Below, piece by piece: positions 25,684 through 34,869 of a DNA stretch of 64,000 bases (the stretch's first letter is position 1; every line of letters starts with the position of its first letter). The notes beneath the pieces were generated by a model. It was not told the origin of the DNA and ran no database searches. It saw nothing but the letters and a program-made list of their open reading frames with translations. The stretch is taken from positions 295,339 to 359,338 of the forward strand of contig CAVWXN010000001.1 of the NCBI GenBank assembly GCA_963759125.1, in the 5' to 3' direction. The stretch comes from JABDQA01 sp963759125. Lineage in GTDB: Bacteria > Desulfobacterota > Desulfobulbia > Desulfobulbales > Desulfocapsaceae. Both the position numbers and the translations under genes were made by a program.

Positions 25684-26799
25684 ATGAAAAAGTATAGCAC
25701 ATTTGTCGGTATGGATGTTCATAAAAATTCCATAGAGATCGCCATTGCTCAAAGGGGCCGCAACGGCGAGGTCCGCAGTTATGGTAAAATTGACGGCACC
25801 CTCAATGCTTTGGACAAGGTTATTCGAAAACTGGTTTCCAAAGGCGGACGGCTGCATTTCGTCTACGAAGCTGGACCTTGTGGATACGGAATCTATCGTC
25901 ACCTTACCGCCAAGGGCTACGACTGTTCTGTGGTTGCTCCTTCCAGGGTTCCTAAAAAAAGCGGCGACCGGATAAAAAACGACCGCCGGGATGCTTGTAT
26001 ACTTGCCCGTTTGGATCGCGCCGGTGAACTGACTCCGGTTTACGTACCCTGTGCCGAAGACGAGGCTATCAGGGATCTGACCCGCGCAAGGGAAGATGCC
26101 AAGACCGATGAGAAGAGATCGAAGCAACGATTAAAGTCCTTTTTACTCCGACACGGCTTGCGCTATGCAGGCAAAGCGAGTTGGAGCAAAGCCCACATGC
26201 GCTGGCTGTCGGATATCAAAATGGACCATCCAGGCCAGCAAATCGTGCTGCAGGAATATATCGATACAATCGGCGAGTGCAGCCAGCGTGTACAAAGACT
26301 GACCGATCAGATCCGGCAGTTGGTGGCCCAGTGGCGCTTGGCTCCGGTCGTTAAAGCGCTTCAGGCCCTTCGAGGCGTCTCGCTGATCGTGGCGGCGACC
26401 ACCGTCGCCGAGATCGGTGACCTGAATCGTTTTGAAAACCCTGCCGAGTTGATGAGCTACCTGGGATTGGTGCCATCGGAGCATTCCAGCGGCGAAAAGA
26501 CCCGGCGCGGTTCGATCACAAAATCCGGCAATGGTCATGTACGTCGCGTTCTGACAGAAGCCGCATGGGCGTATCGGCTGCCTGCCAGGGTCGGCCGTGG
26601 TCTCCTAAAACGCCAGGAAGAGCTACCTAAGAAGGTGTGCGACATCTCATGGAAAGCCCAGGTCCGGCTGTGTTCACGTTACAGACAGCTGTGGGCTAAA
26701 GGAAAACCAAAGCAGGTCGTTGTAACGGCTATCGCCAGGGAACTGTGCGCTTTCATGTGGGCTATTGCCGGGGAAATCGAGATTCCGTCCACCACCTGA
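25684..26799 (+). CDS. IS110-family transposase (recombinase)
   Basis: 371 residues, intact. N-terminal RuvC-like DEDD domain: TFVGMDVHKNSIEIAIA (first D), HFVYEAGPCGYGIYRHL (E), RIKNDRRDACILARLDRAGEL (two Ds). C-terminal Transposase_20 domain with the serine region: LRGVSLIVAATTVAEIGDLNRF, LMSYLGLVPSEHSSGEKTRRGSITKSGNGHVRRVLTEAAW. An RBS (AAGGAGGCAG) precedes the ATG. In this family integration is guided by a bridge/seeker RNA made from flanking noncoding DNA. A decayed relative lies at 29.3 kb. Confidence 0.94.
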   Translation: MKKYSTFVGMDVHKNSIEIAIAQRGRNGEVRSYGKIDGTLNALDKVIRKLVSKGGRLHFVYEAGPCGYGIYRHLTAKGYDCSVVAPSRVPKKSGDRIKNDRRDACILARLDRAGELTPVYVPCAEDEAIRDLTRAREDAKTDEKRSKQRLKSFLLRHGLRYAGKASWSKAHMRWLSDIKMDHPGQQIVLQEYIDTIGECSQRVQRLTDQIRQLVAQWRLAPVVKALQALRGVSLIVAATTVAEIGDLNRFENPAELMSYLGLVPSEHSSGEKTRRGSITKSGNGHVRRVLTEAAWAYRLPARVGRGLLKRQEELPKKVCDISWKAQVRLCSRYRQLWAKGKPKQVVVTAIARELCAFMWAIAGEIEIPSTT

Positions 26800-27060
26800 A
26801 AATTTACATGCTATCAAAGAACAACATCAATCAAAAGGAGACGATCATATATTCGATTGACATAACCTTCCAAGGCATCCAAAGGGGCGCAACCACGGTT
26901 AGGAGAACCCTCGAAGGACACTATTGGATAAGGCTTTGAGCCGAACTCACGAAACTAGATAGAGGCAGCTCCGCGACGGAACATAGTCATGCGGTATCCA
27001 ACCCGCGAATATCAGAGTGATCGATCGTCGTTACATCGGTTCCGCCTCTTTGAGTGCCTT
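26800..27060 (+). ncRNA. Candidate structured (bridge/seeker-like) RNA region 3' of IS110
   Basis: 260 bases without an ORF follow the transposase. They contain nested complementarity: AGAGGC (26959) with GCCTCT (27046), GGAAC with GTTCC just inside, and CGACG with CGTCG, enclosing a large internal region. This is the layout expected of a guide RNA with internal loops. In the IS1111 group the RNA lies downstream of the transposase. Element ends were not located, so the assignment is tentative. Confidence 0.4.
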
Positions 27061-27143
27061 GGAATTTATCCACGATAAGGACCGCTGGTAAAAAAGTTGG
27101 ACTGGAGAATTTTGTTCTCTTGACAAGTGACAACCATATCAGT

Positions 27144-27282
27144 GTCCATCCGGAAACGAGTAATTTTCTTCAAGATCGAGGCGTGCGAGAAATTTTGCCG
27201 CAGACATATAATTGATATTCCGAGGATAAAATTTCGAGCACAACAAAGATATATGGACAAAAGGGCCGTTTTCCGGATGGAA
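27144..27282. repeat. MITE-like repeat with terminal inverted repeats
   Basis: Bounded by TCCATCCGGAAACG and CGTTTTCCGGATGGA, which are complementary apart from one extra T. The interior (AATTTTCTTCAAGATCGAGG, GAAATTTTGCCGCAGACATA, GAGGATAAAATTTCGAGCAC) matches the diverged copy at 1630-1765. It has no coding capacity of its own. Confidence 0.65.
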
Positions 27283-27352
27283 AAGGTATCTAGAGTTTGC
27301 CCTCCTGACCGCACCGGGCAAGGGGCTGTAAACACAATCAGTGGGTCTGTGC

Positions 27353-27730
27353 CTAGCTCTCTTCGGTTGCCTCAAGCCAGGCTTCAGCCTCCTCTCTCTG
27401 GTCCCGGGAAAATGCTTTGATCTCCAGCCCCGGTATCAACACACCTTCCAATTCACTGACTTTTTTGATCCAGGTCTTGTCCGAGAGTACGGCTGCTTTG
27501 GAAAATTTTCTGATCAGCCCGAACATTTCAGGAAGTCGCGAAAATTCTATCGCTATCGCACTCAATGACGGCATATGGAAGTCTATCACATCATAGAGCA
27601 TTATCCCGTTTTCGATATTATCCGATTTATCCACCAGATCATCGAGTGCGGTTCTCATTTCATCTGAATCGAGCTTACCGCTCAACTCGATATCTATACG
27701 ATTTTTTCCGTTTAAAGTGACTTTGAACAT
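27353..27730 (-). CDS. SpoIIAA-like (STAS/Sec14-type) domain protein
   Basis: 125 residues, soluble. Pattern NRIDIELSGKLDSDEMRTALDDLVDK, NGIMLYDVIDFHMPSLSAIAIEF, KAAVLSDKTWIKKVSELEG and GLEIKAFSRDQREEAEAWL matches the SpoIIAA-like PF11964 family. Such proteins are stand-alone, function unknown. ATG follows CAGAGGTTC. Confidence 0.8.
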   Translation of the reverse strand: MFKVTLNGKNRIDIELSGKLDSDEMRTALDDLVDKSDNIENGIMLYDVIDFHMPSLSAIAIEFSRLPEMFGLIRKFSKAAVLSDKTWIKKVSELEGVLIPGLEIKAFSRDQREEAEAWLEATEES

Positions 27731-27818
27731 ACGAACCTCTGGGAGATTGATTGGTCAAACTCTGGGGGACGGAACAAGTCCCTGCGAGTTAAGGCAACAT
27801 TAGAGCATCTTCGGGCAT

Positions 27819-28163
27819 TCAGACTGTTATCAGCTTTTCACCATTTTGCAGAATCTGGGTTAATGGTACACCCCAGTAAATAACCTCGATGTCAAGACCT
27901 TTCAGGGTCTCGCTGGCCCCAAGCTGGTCGGCGCATGCCTTGCAGGCAGTGATGTGCACCCCTTCCAACTGGGCTTCTTTTACGAGATCCTGGATTTTTT
28001 CGTTTTCACATACCAGATCGACGCTCGCCCCCCAGACAATGATAGTCACCTCATCCCACCAGTCCTGTCTTTTGGCATTGATTCCATACATAAAGACCAT
28101 CTTCTCAGAGGTAATGAAATTGTCATTGGTCCAAAGGATATAAAGCTTCGTGTTTTCAGACAT
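27819..28163 (-). CDS. DsrE-family protein
   Basis: 114 residues, cytosolic. LYILWTNDNFITSEKMVFMYGINAKRQDWWDEVTIIVWGASVDLV, then VHITACKACADQLGASETLKGLDIEVIYWG is the DsrE/F fold. The two Cys in TACKACADQL lie where sulfur-carrying Cys occur in DsrE/TusD relatives. Probably a sulfur-relay or persulfide-binding protein. A periplasmic relative occurs at 53 kb. Confidence 0.82.
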   Translation of the reverse strand: MSENTKLYILWTNDNFITSEKMVFMYGINAKRQDWWDEVTIIVWGASVDLVCENEKIQDLVKEAQLEGVHITACKACADQLGASETLKGLDIEVIYWGVPLTQILQNGEKLITV

Positions 28164-28266
28164 AATAGTAAAGTGTCGCTGGTAGTTGTGACTTCCATTT
28201 TCAAATCATCTCCGCGCCTTTGGGTAAGCACCACAAGCGCCCCCTCCAGGCAATCGCCGCCTTATC

Positions 28267-28400
28267 TGTTCACCATGTGACGAGCTCAGCTGAAAGTCAA
28301 CCGATATGCGCCAGCGACCCCATATTTATTGAGGCGAAAAGAAAACGATTCAAAGCCAATGGACTGAAGACCGGTCTATTTCAGGTCTGCGAGGCTGGGT
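28267..28400 (+). repeat. Dispersed repeat, copy 1
   Basis: About 115 bases starting CACCATGTGACGAGCTCAGC, with the shared core GCTGAAAGTCAACCGATATG and CCCCATATTTATTGAGGCG, recur at 41319-41440 in the same orientation at about 80% identity by eye. Both copies can be read in one frame (AESQPIC, DPIFIEAKR, KANGL), but no start or family is evident. Confidence 0.6.
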
Positions 28401-28523
28401 TAGTTTATAGCGACCTCTACCTTTTGAGGGCTACTAATACCACCGCCAAATGTGGCGCAAAGTGCCAAGAAAAAGACGTCTGCAGACAAGATCCTCCCTG
28501 CCCGATCTCTTATAATGGGAAGG

Positions 28524-28736
28524 ATGAAAAACACAACTTTTTTCACCCTAGTTTTTGCCCTCGTGGGAATTGCTCAGAGCATCTACCACCGCATTCACCA
28601 TCCGTGGGCTTACGAGTACAACCCGATATTCTTCGACAAGGAAATTCTACTCATTGCTCTGGCGGTGGGAATGATCGCTGTCGGCCTGAGGATCTTGTTA
28701 AAGGCAGACAGAAGATCCACCTACAGAGGATTATAG
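28524..28736 (+). CDS. Small two-helix membrane protein
   Basis: 70 residues: MKNTTFFTLVFALVGIAQ, a His-containing loop (YHRIHHPWAYEYNPIFFDKE) and ILLIALAVGMIAVGLRILL with a basic tail. GGGAAGG precedes the ATG at 28524. Function unknown. It ends on top of the convergent lipoprotein gene. Confidence 0.55.
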   Translation: MKNTTFFTLVFALVGIAQSIYHRIHHPWAYEYNPIFFDKEILLIALAVGMIAVGLRILLKADRRSTYRGL

Positions 28737-29066
28737 GATGGGTGGGGTGATCCCCAAGGGCCAAGGGTTTTGGTCTTGGCAGTTGCCTGCGGCATCAGCG
28801 AGTTCTGCAAAGCTGACATCACTTTCGTTAAGATACAGAATAAGAACATCAGCCACATTTTGAAGCTCTTCAGGGTCGCCAGCCAGGTATTCTTCAGGCG
28901 CCTCAGCCACCAACTCTGCCTGTTTGGGGTTCTCGCTAATGTACCGAGTGAGAGCGTTTAGCACTTCATCATCTGGCAGTTCACCACTTCCCGCAGCAGA
29001 GCTTCCGTCACTGTCACTACAGGCCGATATCGTCAGAATTAAGAGGAGTAATGTCAGTCTTATCAT
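28731..29066 (-). CDS. Small lipoprotein
   Basis: 111 residues. MIRLTLLLLILTISACSDSDG is a clear lipoprotein signal. The mature chain is acidic and helical (LPDDEVLNALTRYISENPKQAELVAEAPEEYL, ELQNVADVLILYL) with one further Cys near the end. ATG 29066 is preferred over a GTG five codons upstream. No family recognised. Confidence 0.65.
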   Translation of the reverse strand: MIRLTLLLLILTISACSDSDGSSAAGSGELPDDEVLNALTRYISENPKQAELVAEAPEEYLAGDPEELQNVADVLILYLNESDVSFAELADAAGNCQDQNPWPLGITPPIL

Positions 29067-29346
29067 GTCCAATACCCTCACATCTTTTTAGTGGTTATCT
29101 GGCTACCAACTTAATATAGCAGAGACAGACAAGCAAGCGCGGGGCGGTTGCAGGGACAAAATCTGGGCAGCACAGAGGCGTTCTTCAAGACAATGGGTCG
29201 TAATACTGCCTCCTGCCAGATTCCCGGTACTTCACTCTGAAGATCAACAGACATAATGTCTAACAGGATGACAAGATCATACCCAACTCCTGTTAAGATA
29301 GCTTGTAACAGCACGTTACAATAATTCTATAACAAGGAGGGAAGCC

Positions 29347-29787
29347 ATGGGAAGATCATTTACGCACTAAATTTGTTGGAATTGATGTTCATCAAAAATC
29401 AATATCTCTCGCTATCGCCGATAATGGTCCTGATGGAGAAGTGAGGCTTTAAGGGACAATTAAGAACACGGAAGAGGCCATTGACAAAGTAATAAGAAAG
29501 CTTGTGTCTACAGGCGCTGAACTGCATTTTGTCTATGAAGCTGGTCCCTGTGGTTTTGCACTCTATCGCCATCTCACCGGCAATGGGTTTAGCTGTATAG
29601 TAGCGGCACCGTCCATGATTCCAAAGAAGAGTGGAGTCAGGATTAAAAATGATAAACGTGATGCAATCGCTCTTGCTCGGCTCCTCAGAGCAGGAGAACT
29701 CAGCCCCATTTATGTGCCTGATACAGAAGATGAAGCGATGCGTGATTTGACCAGGGCGCGAAATGATGCCAGAATTGCGGAACGAAA
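29347..29787 (+). pseudogene. Truncated IS110-family transposase remnant
   Basis: Encodes FVGIDVHQKSISLAIADNGP, then an in-frame TAA (29452) where Tyr is expected, then HFVYEAGPCGFALYRHLTGNG, KKSGVRIKNDKRDAIALARLLRAGEL and DEAMRDLTRARNDARIAE. This is the N-terminal third of an IS110 recombinase related to the intact one at 25.7 kb. It stops abruptly near 29787, where unrelated coding sequence in another frame begins. Confidence 0.85.
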
Positions 29788-30135
29788 CCCAAGCACGCTG
29801 TCGCCTGCCACTTCCAGAACGACTTCGACACACTGCCGATCATCAAGGAGGCAGTCGAGCAGATCTATGACGGTCCTGTGGACTATGCACAGGACTTTAT
29901 GGTGTGGAACGCTACGAAGGAAGGCGTTCGCACACGGATGGCTGTGGTAAATCCGGAAGCCTATCCACCGCAACCCCTTAAAGAGAAAAAAGTGGAAGAA
30001 GGTGGCGATCGATATCAGACAACTGATTCAGTATTGGCAGGATGGCCGGAAGAGATGCAGGAGGTGGCGGAGGAGATTTACACTGAATTCAATAAAAAGC
30101 ACGAGACGGACTACAAGTTCCAGTTGAAGAAATAG
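29788..30135 (+). pseudogene. C-terminal fragment of an MBL-fold metallo-hydrolase
   Basis: The frame beginning right after the IS110 remnant reads KPKHAVACHFQNDFDTLPII, EAVEQIYDGPVDYAQDFMVWNATKEGVRTRM and PEAYPPQP. This resembles the end of certain MBL-fold hydrolases (GntH-like). The N-terminal catalytic part with HxHxDH is absent. It was probably cut by the IS110-associated rearrangement. No start codon of its own before 29878. Confidence 0.55.
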
Positions 30136-30498
30136 ATGTCTGAGAGAAGAAGAATCAGGTGTAATTGTTTTTGATAAATTCTTCTCAAGTTGAGATTATC
30201 TGCGACAAGTTAGACTTGCTATGAGGGTGGTTTGAGAATGTCTTTGAAGGAAAAAGGGTTGAGCTTCTACCTGCCAGTGTAAAACATTGCTCAACCCTCG
30301 CAAGTTTAGATGCTTCCTGATATGTCTGTTTATCTTCAGTGTATGGAGTTTGTAAAGATCTCCCCATATAGTACTTCCCATAGCTATGTCGGTACTGATG
30401 AGATACATAAACCTGCCGGCCAACTCCCAAAGTGGAGTCGCACCAATTGGCCAGCGGCCCTTGTAAGGTCGGCAGCCGCTTAATGGTTAATTCTGGTA
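30136..30498 (-). other. Degenerate coding-like stretch, unrecognised
   Basis: On the minus strand one frame reads RWPIGATPLWELAGRFMYLI, STDIAMGSTIWGDLYKLHTL, INRHIRKHLNLRGLSNVLHW before a stop. The composition looks protein-like but there is no clear start, RBS or known motif. It may be the tail of a lost gene. Confidence 0.3.
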
Positions 30499-30897
30499 TC
30501 ATCGTTTTTGTTCTCGGGCGCGTCGGTTATCTTTTGCCCCGTCTATTTGCGACTTTCTATTTTTTACCCACGCAACACCGGTATCAGTCAGATACAATAT
30601 TTCTTGTTCATGCACCCATTTGTTAAGTAATGATTTTTTTATTAATCGTTTTTTGCCTGATTTAGGACATACAAACAATCCATTGCTATCAGCTTTTGCT
30701 TTTTCGACCAATCCATATTTTATAACTAGCTTGATGGCTTGGCTATATGTGGACTTTGGATGAGTTTTTGCTAGTGGGAAAATGACATAAGCGTATGACG
30801 CGGCATGGGGAATGCGAACCGAGTCAGCCCTCTCTCCGGTTTGGTCAGCTCTATAAAGCCTCATCAATATGTACTCTTGCAGTGTATCAATTTCCAT
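30499..30897 (-). CDS. Hypothetical winged-helix-like protein
   Basis: 132 residues from the ATG at 30897 (GGGGGGC upstream). IDTLQEYILMRLYRADQTGE, then SQAIKLVIKYGLVEKAKAD and ILYLTDTGVAWVKNRK give a pattern of helix, recognition helix and hairpin as in winged-helix proteins. The basic tail (DNRRAREQKR) would suit nucleic-acid binding. It is AT-richer than the flanking core genome. No family recognised. Confidence 0.5.
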   Translation of the reverse strand: MEIDTLQEYILMRLYRADQTGERADSVRIPHAASYAYVIFPLAKTHPKSTYSQAIKLVIKYGLVEKAKADSNGLFVCPKSGKKRLIKKSLLNKWVHEQEILYLTDTGVAWVKNRKSQIDGAKDNRRAREQKR

Positions 30898-31116
30898 CAA
30901 AGCCCCCCATTGATCTGCGCTAATGTTAATCAATCAATTGGCAGTATAACCATTTTAAAGTCAAATCGGTAATGAAGGACCAAATCATTAATGGACTGAG
31001 GATAAACAGAAAGAATATACGGAGTAATTTAGGATCGAATAGTTAGTGTTTGCCAGATCATATTCTAGCAAGGTAAATGTTCTTTTGTCCTATCACATAT
31101 TATCCGGGGACCGAAT

Positions 31117-31697
31117 ATGGCTAATTTCCATCTTTCCTTTATGGAACATAATGACATTCAAGAATCAGCAAAAGTACTCAGTATCGCTATGTTGAATAAT
31201 CCAATCCATATTGCTGTTTTTCAAGGTACTGGTAAAAATGAACGTTTTGAAATTGAAACTATGTTTCTTGAACTTTTTTATAAAAAACTTGGCATAGTCT
31301 TTCTTGCGAAGGAAGGAAAGAAGATAGTCGGAGTAATGAGGATGAACTCCTGCGTTGGCAAGAAATCAAAGGGTAAATCAGAAGAACCGAGAGACAGAGA
31401 AAAATACTAATGCAAGGAAATCTGTGTGGCTAGCAGAGTGGGCAATCAGAGATCCTAATGAACAACATTGGCATCTGGGTCCCATTGGTGTTTTACCCAT
31501 CTCACCGCAGATTAGGTGTTGGCTCAACTCTTATGGAACGGTTTTGTGAGGAAGTCAATAAGTGTTCAGCAAAAGCTTATTTAGAAACCGATTTAGATGA
31601 AAACGTCCGTTTTTACAGAAAATTTGGATTTGAAGTTATTTCCACATCAAATATTTTCCAAGTTGAAAACCGATATATGACAAGAGAATCAAAATAG
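31117..31697 (+). pseudogene. GNAT N-acetyltransferase, two frameshifts
   Basis: Frame 1 gives FHLSFMEHNDIQESAKVLSIAM and IVFLAKEGKKIVGVMRMNSC. Frame 2 continues as KSVWLAEWAIRDPNEQHWHLGPIGVLP. Frame 3 completes SHRRLGVGSTLMERFCEEV (acetyl-CoA-binding RxxGxG/S) and AYLETDLDENVRFYRKFGFEVI. The second slip lies at TTTTACCC near 31495 (one C too many). All parts of a GNAT are present, so it is a recent pseudogene or an error. Confidence 0.8.
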
Positions 31698-32169
31698 GTT
31701 GTAATTAATGGTTGGTGGAAAACGACCTGCTTTCGATCTCAAAAACTGGTGAGGTGCTGCCCCCTTTATCTGAAAAAACCGTTCATTATCAGCTGTTTCG
31801 TATATGGCAATATTATCTACTGTCAGTTGCTGAGTATACGATCAAGAAGACATTTTTACATCCGTTTATTCCTTGATAAATCAGAATGTTATCTGTATAT
31901 TTAATAAATTTTTCGCACCTGAGCAATTCATGTTAAAGACTCTGTGATACAAATTATTGTTGTATCTATTAGTCCCAATTTTTGGAATCCCTACTATTAC
32001 GAATAAAGCATAGACATTGATTTCTTTTCCTAATGGAAAGTGAAGGGGGAGAGAGCATGTTAGGGAATGGCCTTTTGTTACGCTCCAGAAACATGACTGG
32101 CTATGGGGAATACTATTAAACTATATTTGAGACCAGTTAAGGTTTTTCACATCACAAGGATTCAGAACG
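31698..32169. other. AT-rich intergenic region, nothing recognised
   Basis: 470 bases before the glycosyltransferase gene. No ORF above about 60 codons with a ribosome-binding site and no strong hairpin. It presumably holds the promoter of the glycosyltransferase pair. Confidence 0.4.
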
Positions 32170-33057
32170 ATGATTGATAATAAAAAAGTTGTAGTTGTGA
32201 TGCCCGCATATAATGCGGCAAAAACTTTGTCGAAAACATATAGTGAGATTCCATTTGAGATAGTTGATGAAGTTATTCTCGTTGATGACTATGGCGATGA
32301 TAATACCACTGAGTTAGCTAATAAGTTAGGTATCGATCATGTAATACGTCACCAGAAAAATACAGGATACGGGGGCAACCAAAAGACGTGTTACAATAGA
32401 TCTCTAGAGGTAGGAGCCGATATTGTAGTAATGTTACATCCAGACTATCAATATACCCCAAAACTACTTCATTCAATGGCATATTTAATCGCGAACAATG
32501 TTTATCAAGTAGTACTAGCCAGCAGGATTTTAGGAAAAGGTGCCATTAAAGGTGGGATGCCCAAATATAAATATATCGCGAATCGACTCTTAACATTGGG
32601 TCAAAATATACTAATGGGCCAAAAGTTATCTGAGTATCATTCAGGCTATCGTGCTTTTTCAAAAGAAGTCCTAACAGACATAAACTATAATGCAAATTCT
32701 GATGATTTCGTGTTCGATAACCAAATGATTTCACAAATTTTTTTTAAAGGGTATGAGATAGCAGAAATCACTTGCCCTACCAAATATTTTGATGACGCCT
32801 CAAGTATAAATTTTCAGCGAAGCGTTAAATACGGAATAGGGGTTATCAGCACGGCCCTTTTGTATAGAATTAATAAGTTGGGTTTCTCAAAATCCGACAT
32901 ACTTCTACTAATCAAGATCATTTGCTCTCAATCTAGCAGGAAATATAGTGAACAATCTCTTAGTTGGTCTCATCGTACATTCTTTGTGCCTCTATTGGTT
33001 ACTTCTATTCTTGGCGTTTTCATAAGAAAGGCCAATATATATATGCCATTGTCTTAA
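32170..33057 (+). CDS. Family 2 glycosyltransferase
   Basis: GT-A fold: KVVVVMPAYNAAKTLSKTYSEIP, VDEVILVDDYGDDNTTELANKLG, NTGYGGNQKTCYNRSLEVGADIVVMLHPDYQY (DxD-like HPD), ILGKGAIKGGMPKYKYIANR, YHSGYRAFSKE. Polyprenyl-phosphate sugar transferases and undecaprenyl-linked enzymes look like this. The last 30-40 codons (SLSWSHRTFFVPLLVT) read into the start of the next gene; a TAG-GTG overlap in another frame near 32948 suggests the natural end is there and that an indel removed it. Low GC indicates an acquired region. Confidence 0.8.
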   Translation: MIDNKKVVVVMPAYNAAKTLSKTYSEIPFEIVDEVILVDDYGDDNTTELANKLGIDHVIRHQKNTGYGGNQKTCYNRSLEVGADIVVMLHPDYQYTPKLLHSMAYLIANNVYQVVLASRILGKGAIKGGMPKYKYIANRLLTLGQNILMGQKLSEYHSGYRAFSKEVLTDINYNANSDDFVFDNQMISQIFFKGYEIAEITCPTKYFDDASSINFQRSVKYGIGVISTALLYRINKLGFSKSDILLLIKIICSQSSRKYSEQSLSWSHRTFFVPLLVTSILGVFIRKANIYMPLS

Positions 33058-34454
33058 TGATTGTAAGTGCTTTGGGGCTTTATTTTTATGTATCCGCAGA
33101 TTTTTTTCTTCATTTCTGGGATAAAAGATACCTTGTCCCTTGTAGCAAAAAATTTAGTTAATCACCCTCTGGTCCCAACGCTTTATGACAATCCTGTTTT
33201 ACCCTACAATTATCAAAATTGGTCTGCAAACCATATTTGGGTGCATAAGCGACCATTGCCTCTATGGAGTATTGCCATAAGTATATGGGTCTTCGGGATC
33301 AACGAAATAGCAGTAAGACTTCCCTCCATTTTCTTGACTTCGACAGCAATTTATCTGGTATTTTCAGTTGGGAGATATTTGATCAATCAAAAAACAGGAT
33401 ACTTGGCTGCTTTTTTATTTTCAATCAACGGTCTTTTAATATCATTAGTTGGAGGTCGAACGGAACCACAGATCATATTGATGTCTTCTTTATGTTTTTT
33501 GTCCTTTTATCTGTTTATTTTAGTATTCAATACATACAGAAAGAAAAAACCATTTTCTCCTTTCTTGTGGGAATAAGTATCGGCTTTGCCATTTTATCGA
33601 AATGGTTACCTGCTTTAATTGTCCTTCCTATTTGGCTATTACTGGTATGGGATTCGAAACAGTTTAACTTAAAGACCATCATAACTCAGTTTGTTTTTAT
33701 ACTGATTTCTCTTGCTGCAATTTTTCTCCCTTGGCAATTCTATATCTTTTCTGTGTTCCCTAAAGAATCCCTCTGGGAATCAAGTCACCATTTTAAACAC
33801 TTATTTGAAGAATTGGATGGGCATTCGACCACCATATTTTATTTCCTCAATCGTATTAGAACAAATTATGGTGAATATATATACCTGCCTTTAGCATGGT
33901 TTATTTGGAAGGTTTTTCAGGATTTAAAGAACAAAAAACGGCTTTCAGTATTGATTTGGTTCTTGATTCCATTTTTATTTTTCTCAATGGCCAAAACCAG
34001 AATGCAAGGCTATATATTATTTACCGCTCCAGCATTATTTTTTATGACAGCAGAGTTCTTTTATTCAATCAATAAATATAAAGACGGTCACCGGTTTAAA
34101 TGGATATTCAATATTGTAATGGTTCTGATTATTCTCCTTCCTATTCGTTATAGTATTGAGAGGATGAAAGTCTTCGAAATAAAGGATAGAAGTCCACAAT
34201 GGGTGTTAGATTTGAAGGACCTCAATAAAAAGAATATTAAAAATGGTGTTTTATTCAATTATAACCGCCCTATCGAGGCCATGTTTTATACCAGCCTGAC
34301 TGTATACCATAATATTCCCAAAAAGAAAATTATCTCAGATCTAAGCGATCAAGGGTATACCATCCTCATCAATGATGACGGAGAAGTCCCCTCTAAAATT
34401 TTAGGAATGAAACAAGTGACTAAGGTAGGATTGACAAAGGCAATTGATGATTAA
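32949..34454 (+). pseudogene. GT39/ArnT-like membrane glycosyltransferase, frameshifted
   Basis: Pieces in three frames form one membrane glycosyltransferase: IVLMIVSALGLYFYVSADFF...FWDKRY, then LVAKNLVNHPLVPTLYDNPV, WSANHIWVHKRPLPLWSIAIS, VRLPSIFLTSTAIYLVFSVG, then TTDHIDVFFMFFVLLSVYFS, GFAILSKWLPALIVLPIWLL and a long C-terminus with more helices. The pattern (FWDxRY, HKRPLPLW, DH-D) fits PMT/ArnT-type transferases using polyprenyl-phosphate sugars. Frame slips lie near 33140 and 33460. Pairs with the GT2 gene, as in lipid-linked sugar transfer. Confidence 0.75.
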
Positions 34455-34869
34455 CGTAAACTTCCCAATTAGTTTGACAGTCAGAAACATAGTATTGGAT
34501 AAACAATAAGTTATGCCACTGGAGAACATCAATGGTGTAATACTGATTCAGTGGAAAACTGAGTAGGGCAGAAGGTGGTTTCACACCACTGATATCTACA
34601 AATAAGACATGTGACGAATTGTAACTCAAACCAATATTTAACAATAGAAAAATGTCCTTTGCCAATCTCAACAATTTAAATAAAACTGCAACTTAGTACT
34701 TTTCCTGTAAACCTACCAATCCTTAAGTGATGAGCAGTTCAGTTTTGCCTGTGCATCTCTGTTCGAACCTCACAGAGGAATAACCTTAAATTTGAGACCC
34801 GGAGTTTCAACCCGGAAATTCAGATTGATTAGCTGTTAACTCATCATGGTGCTGATTCAAGGGAAAAGC

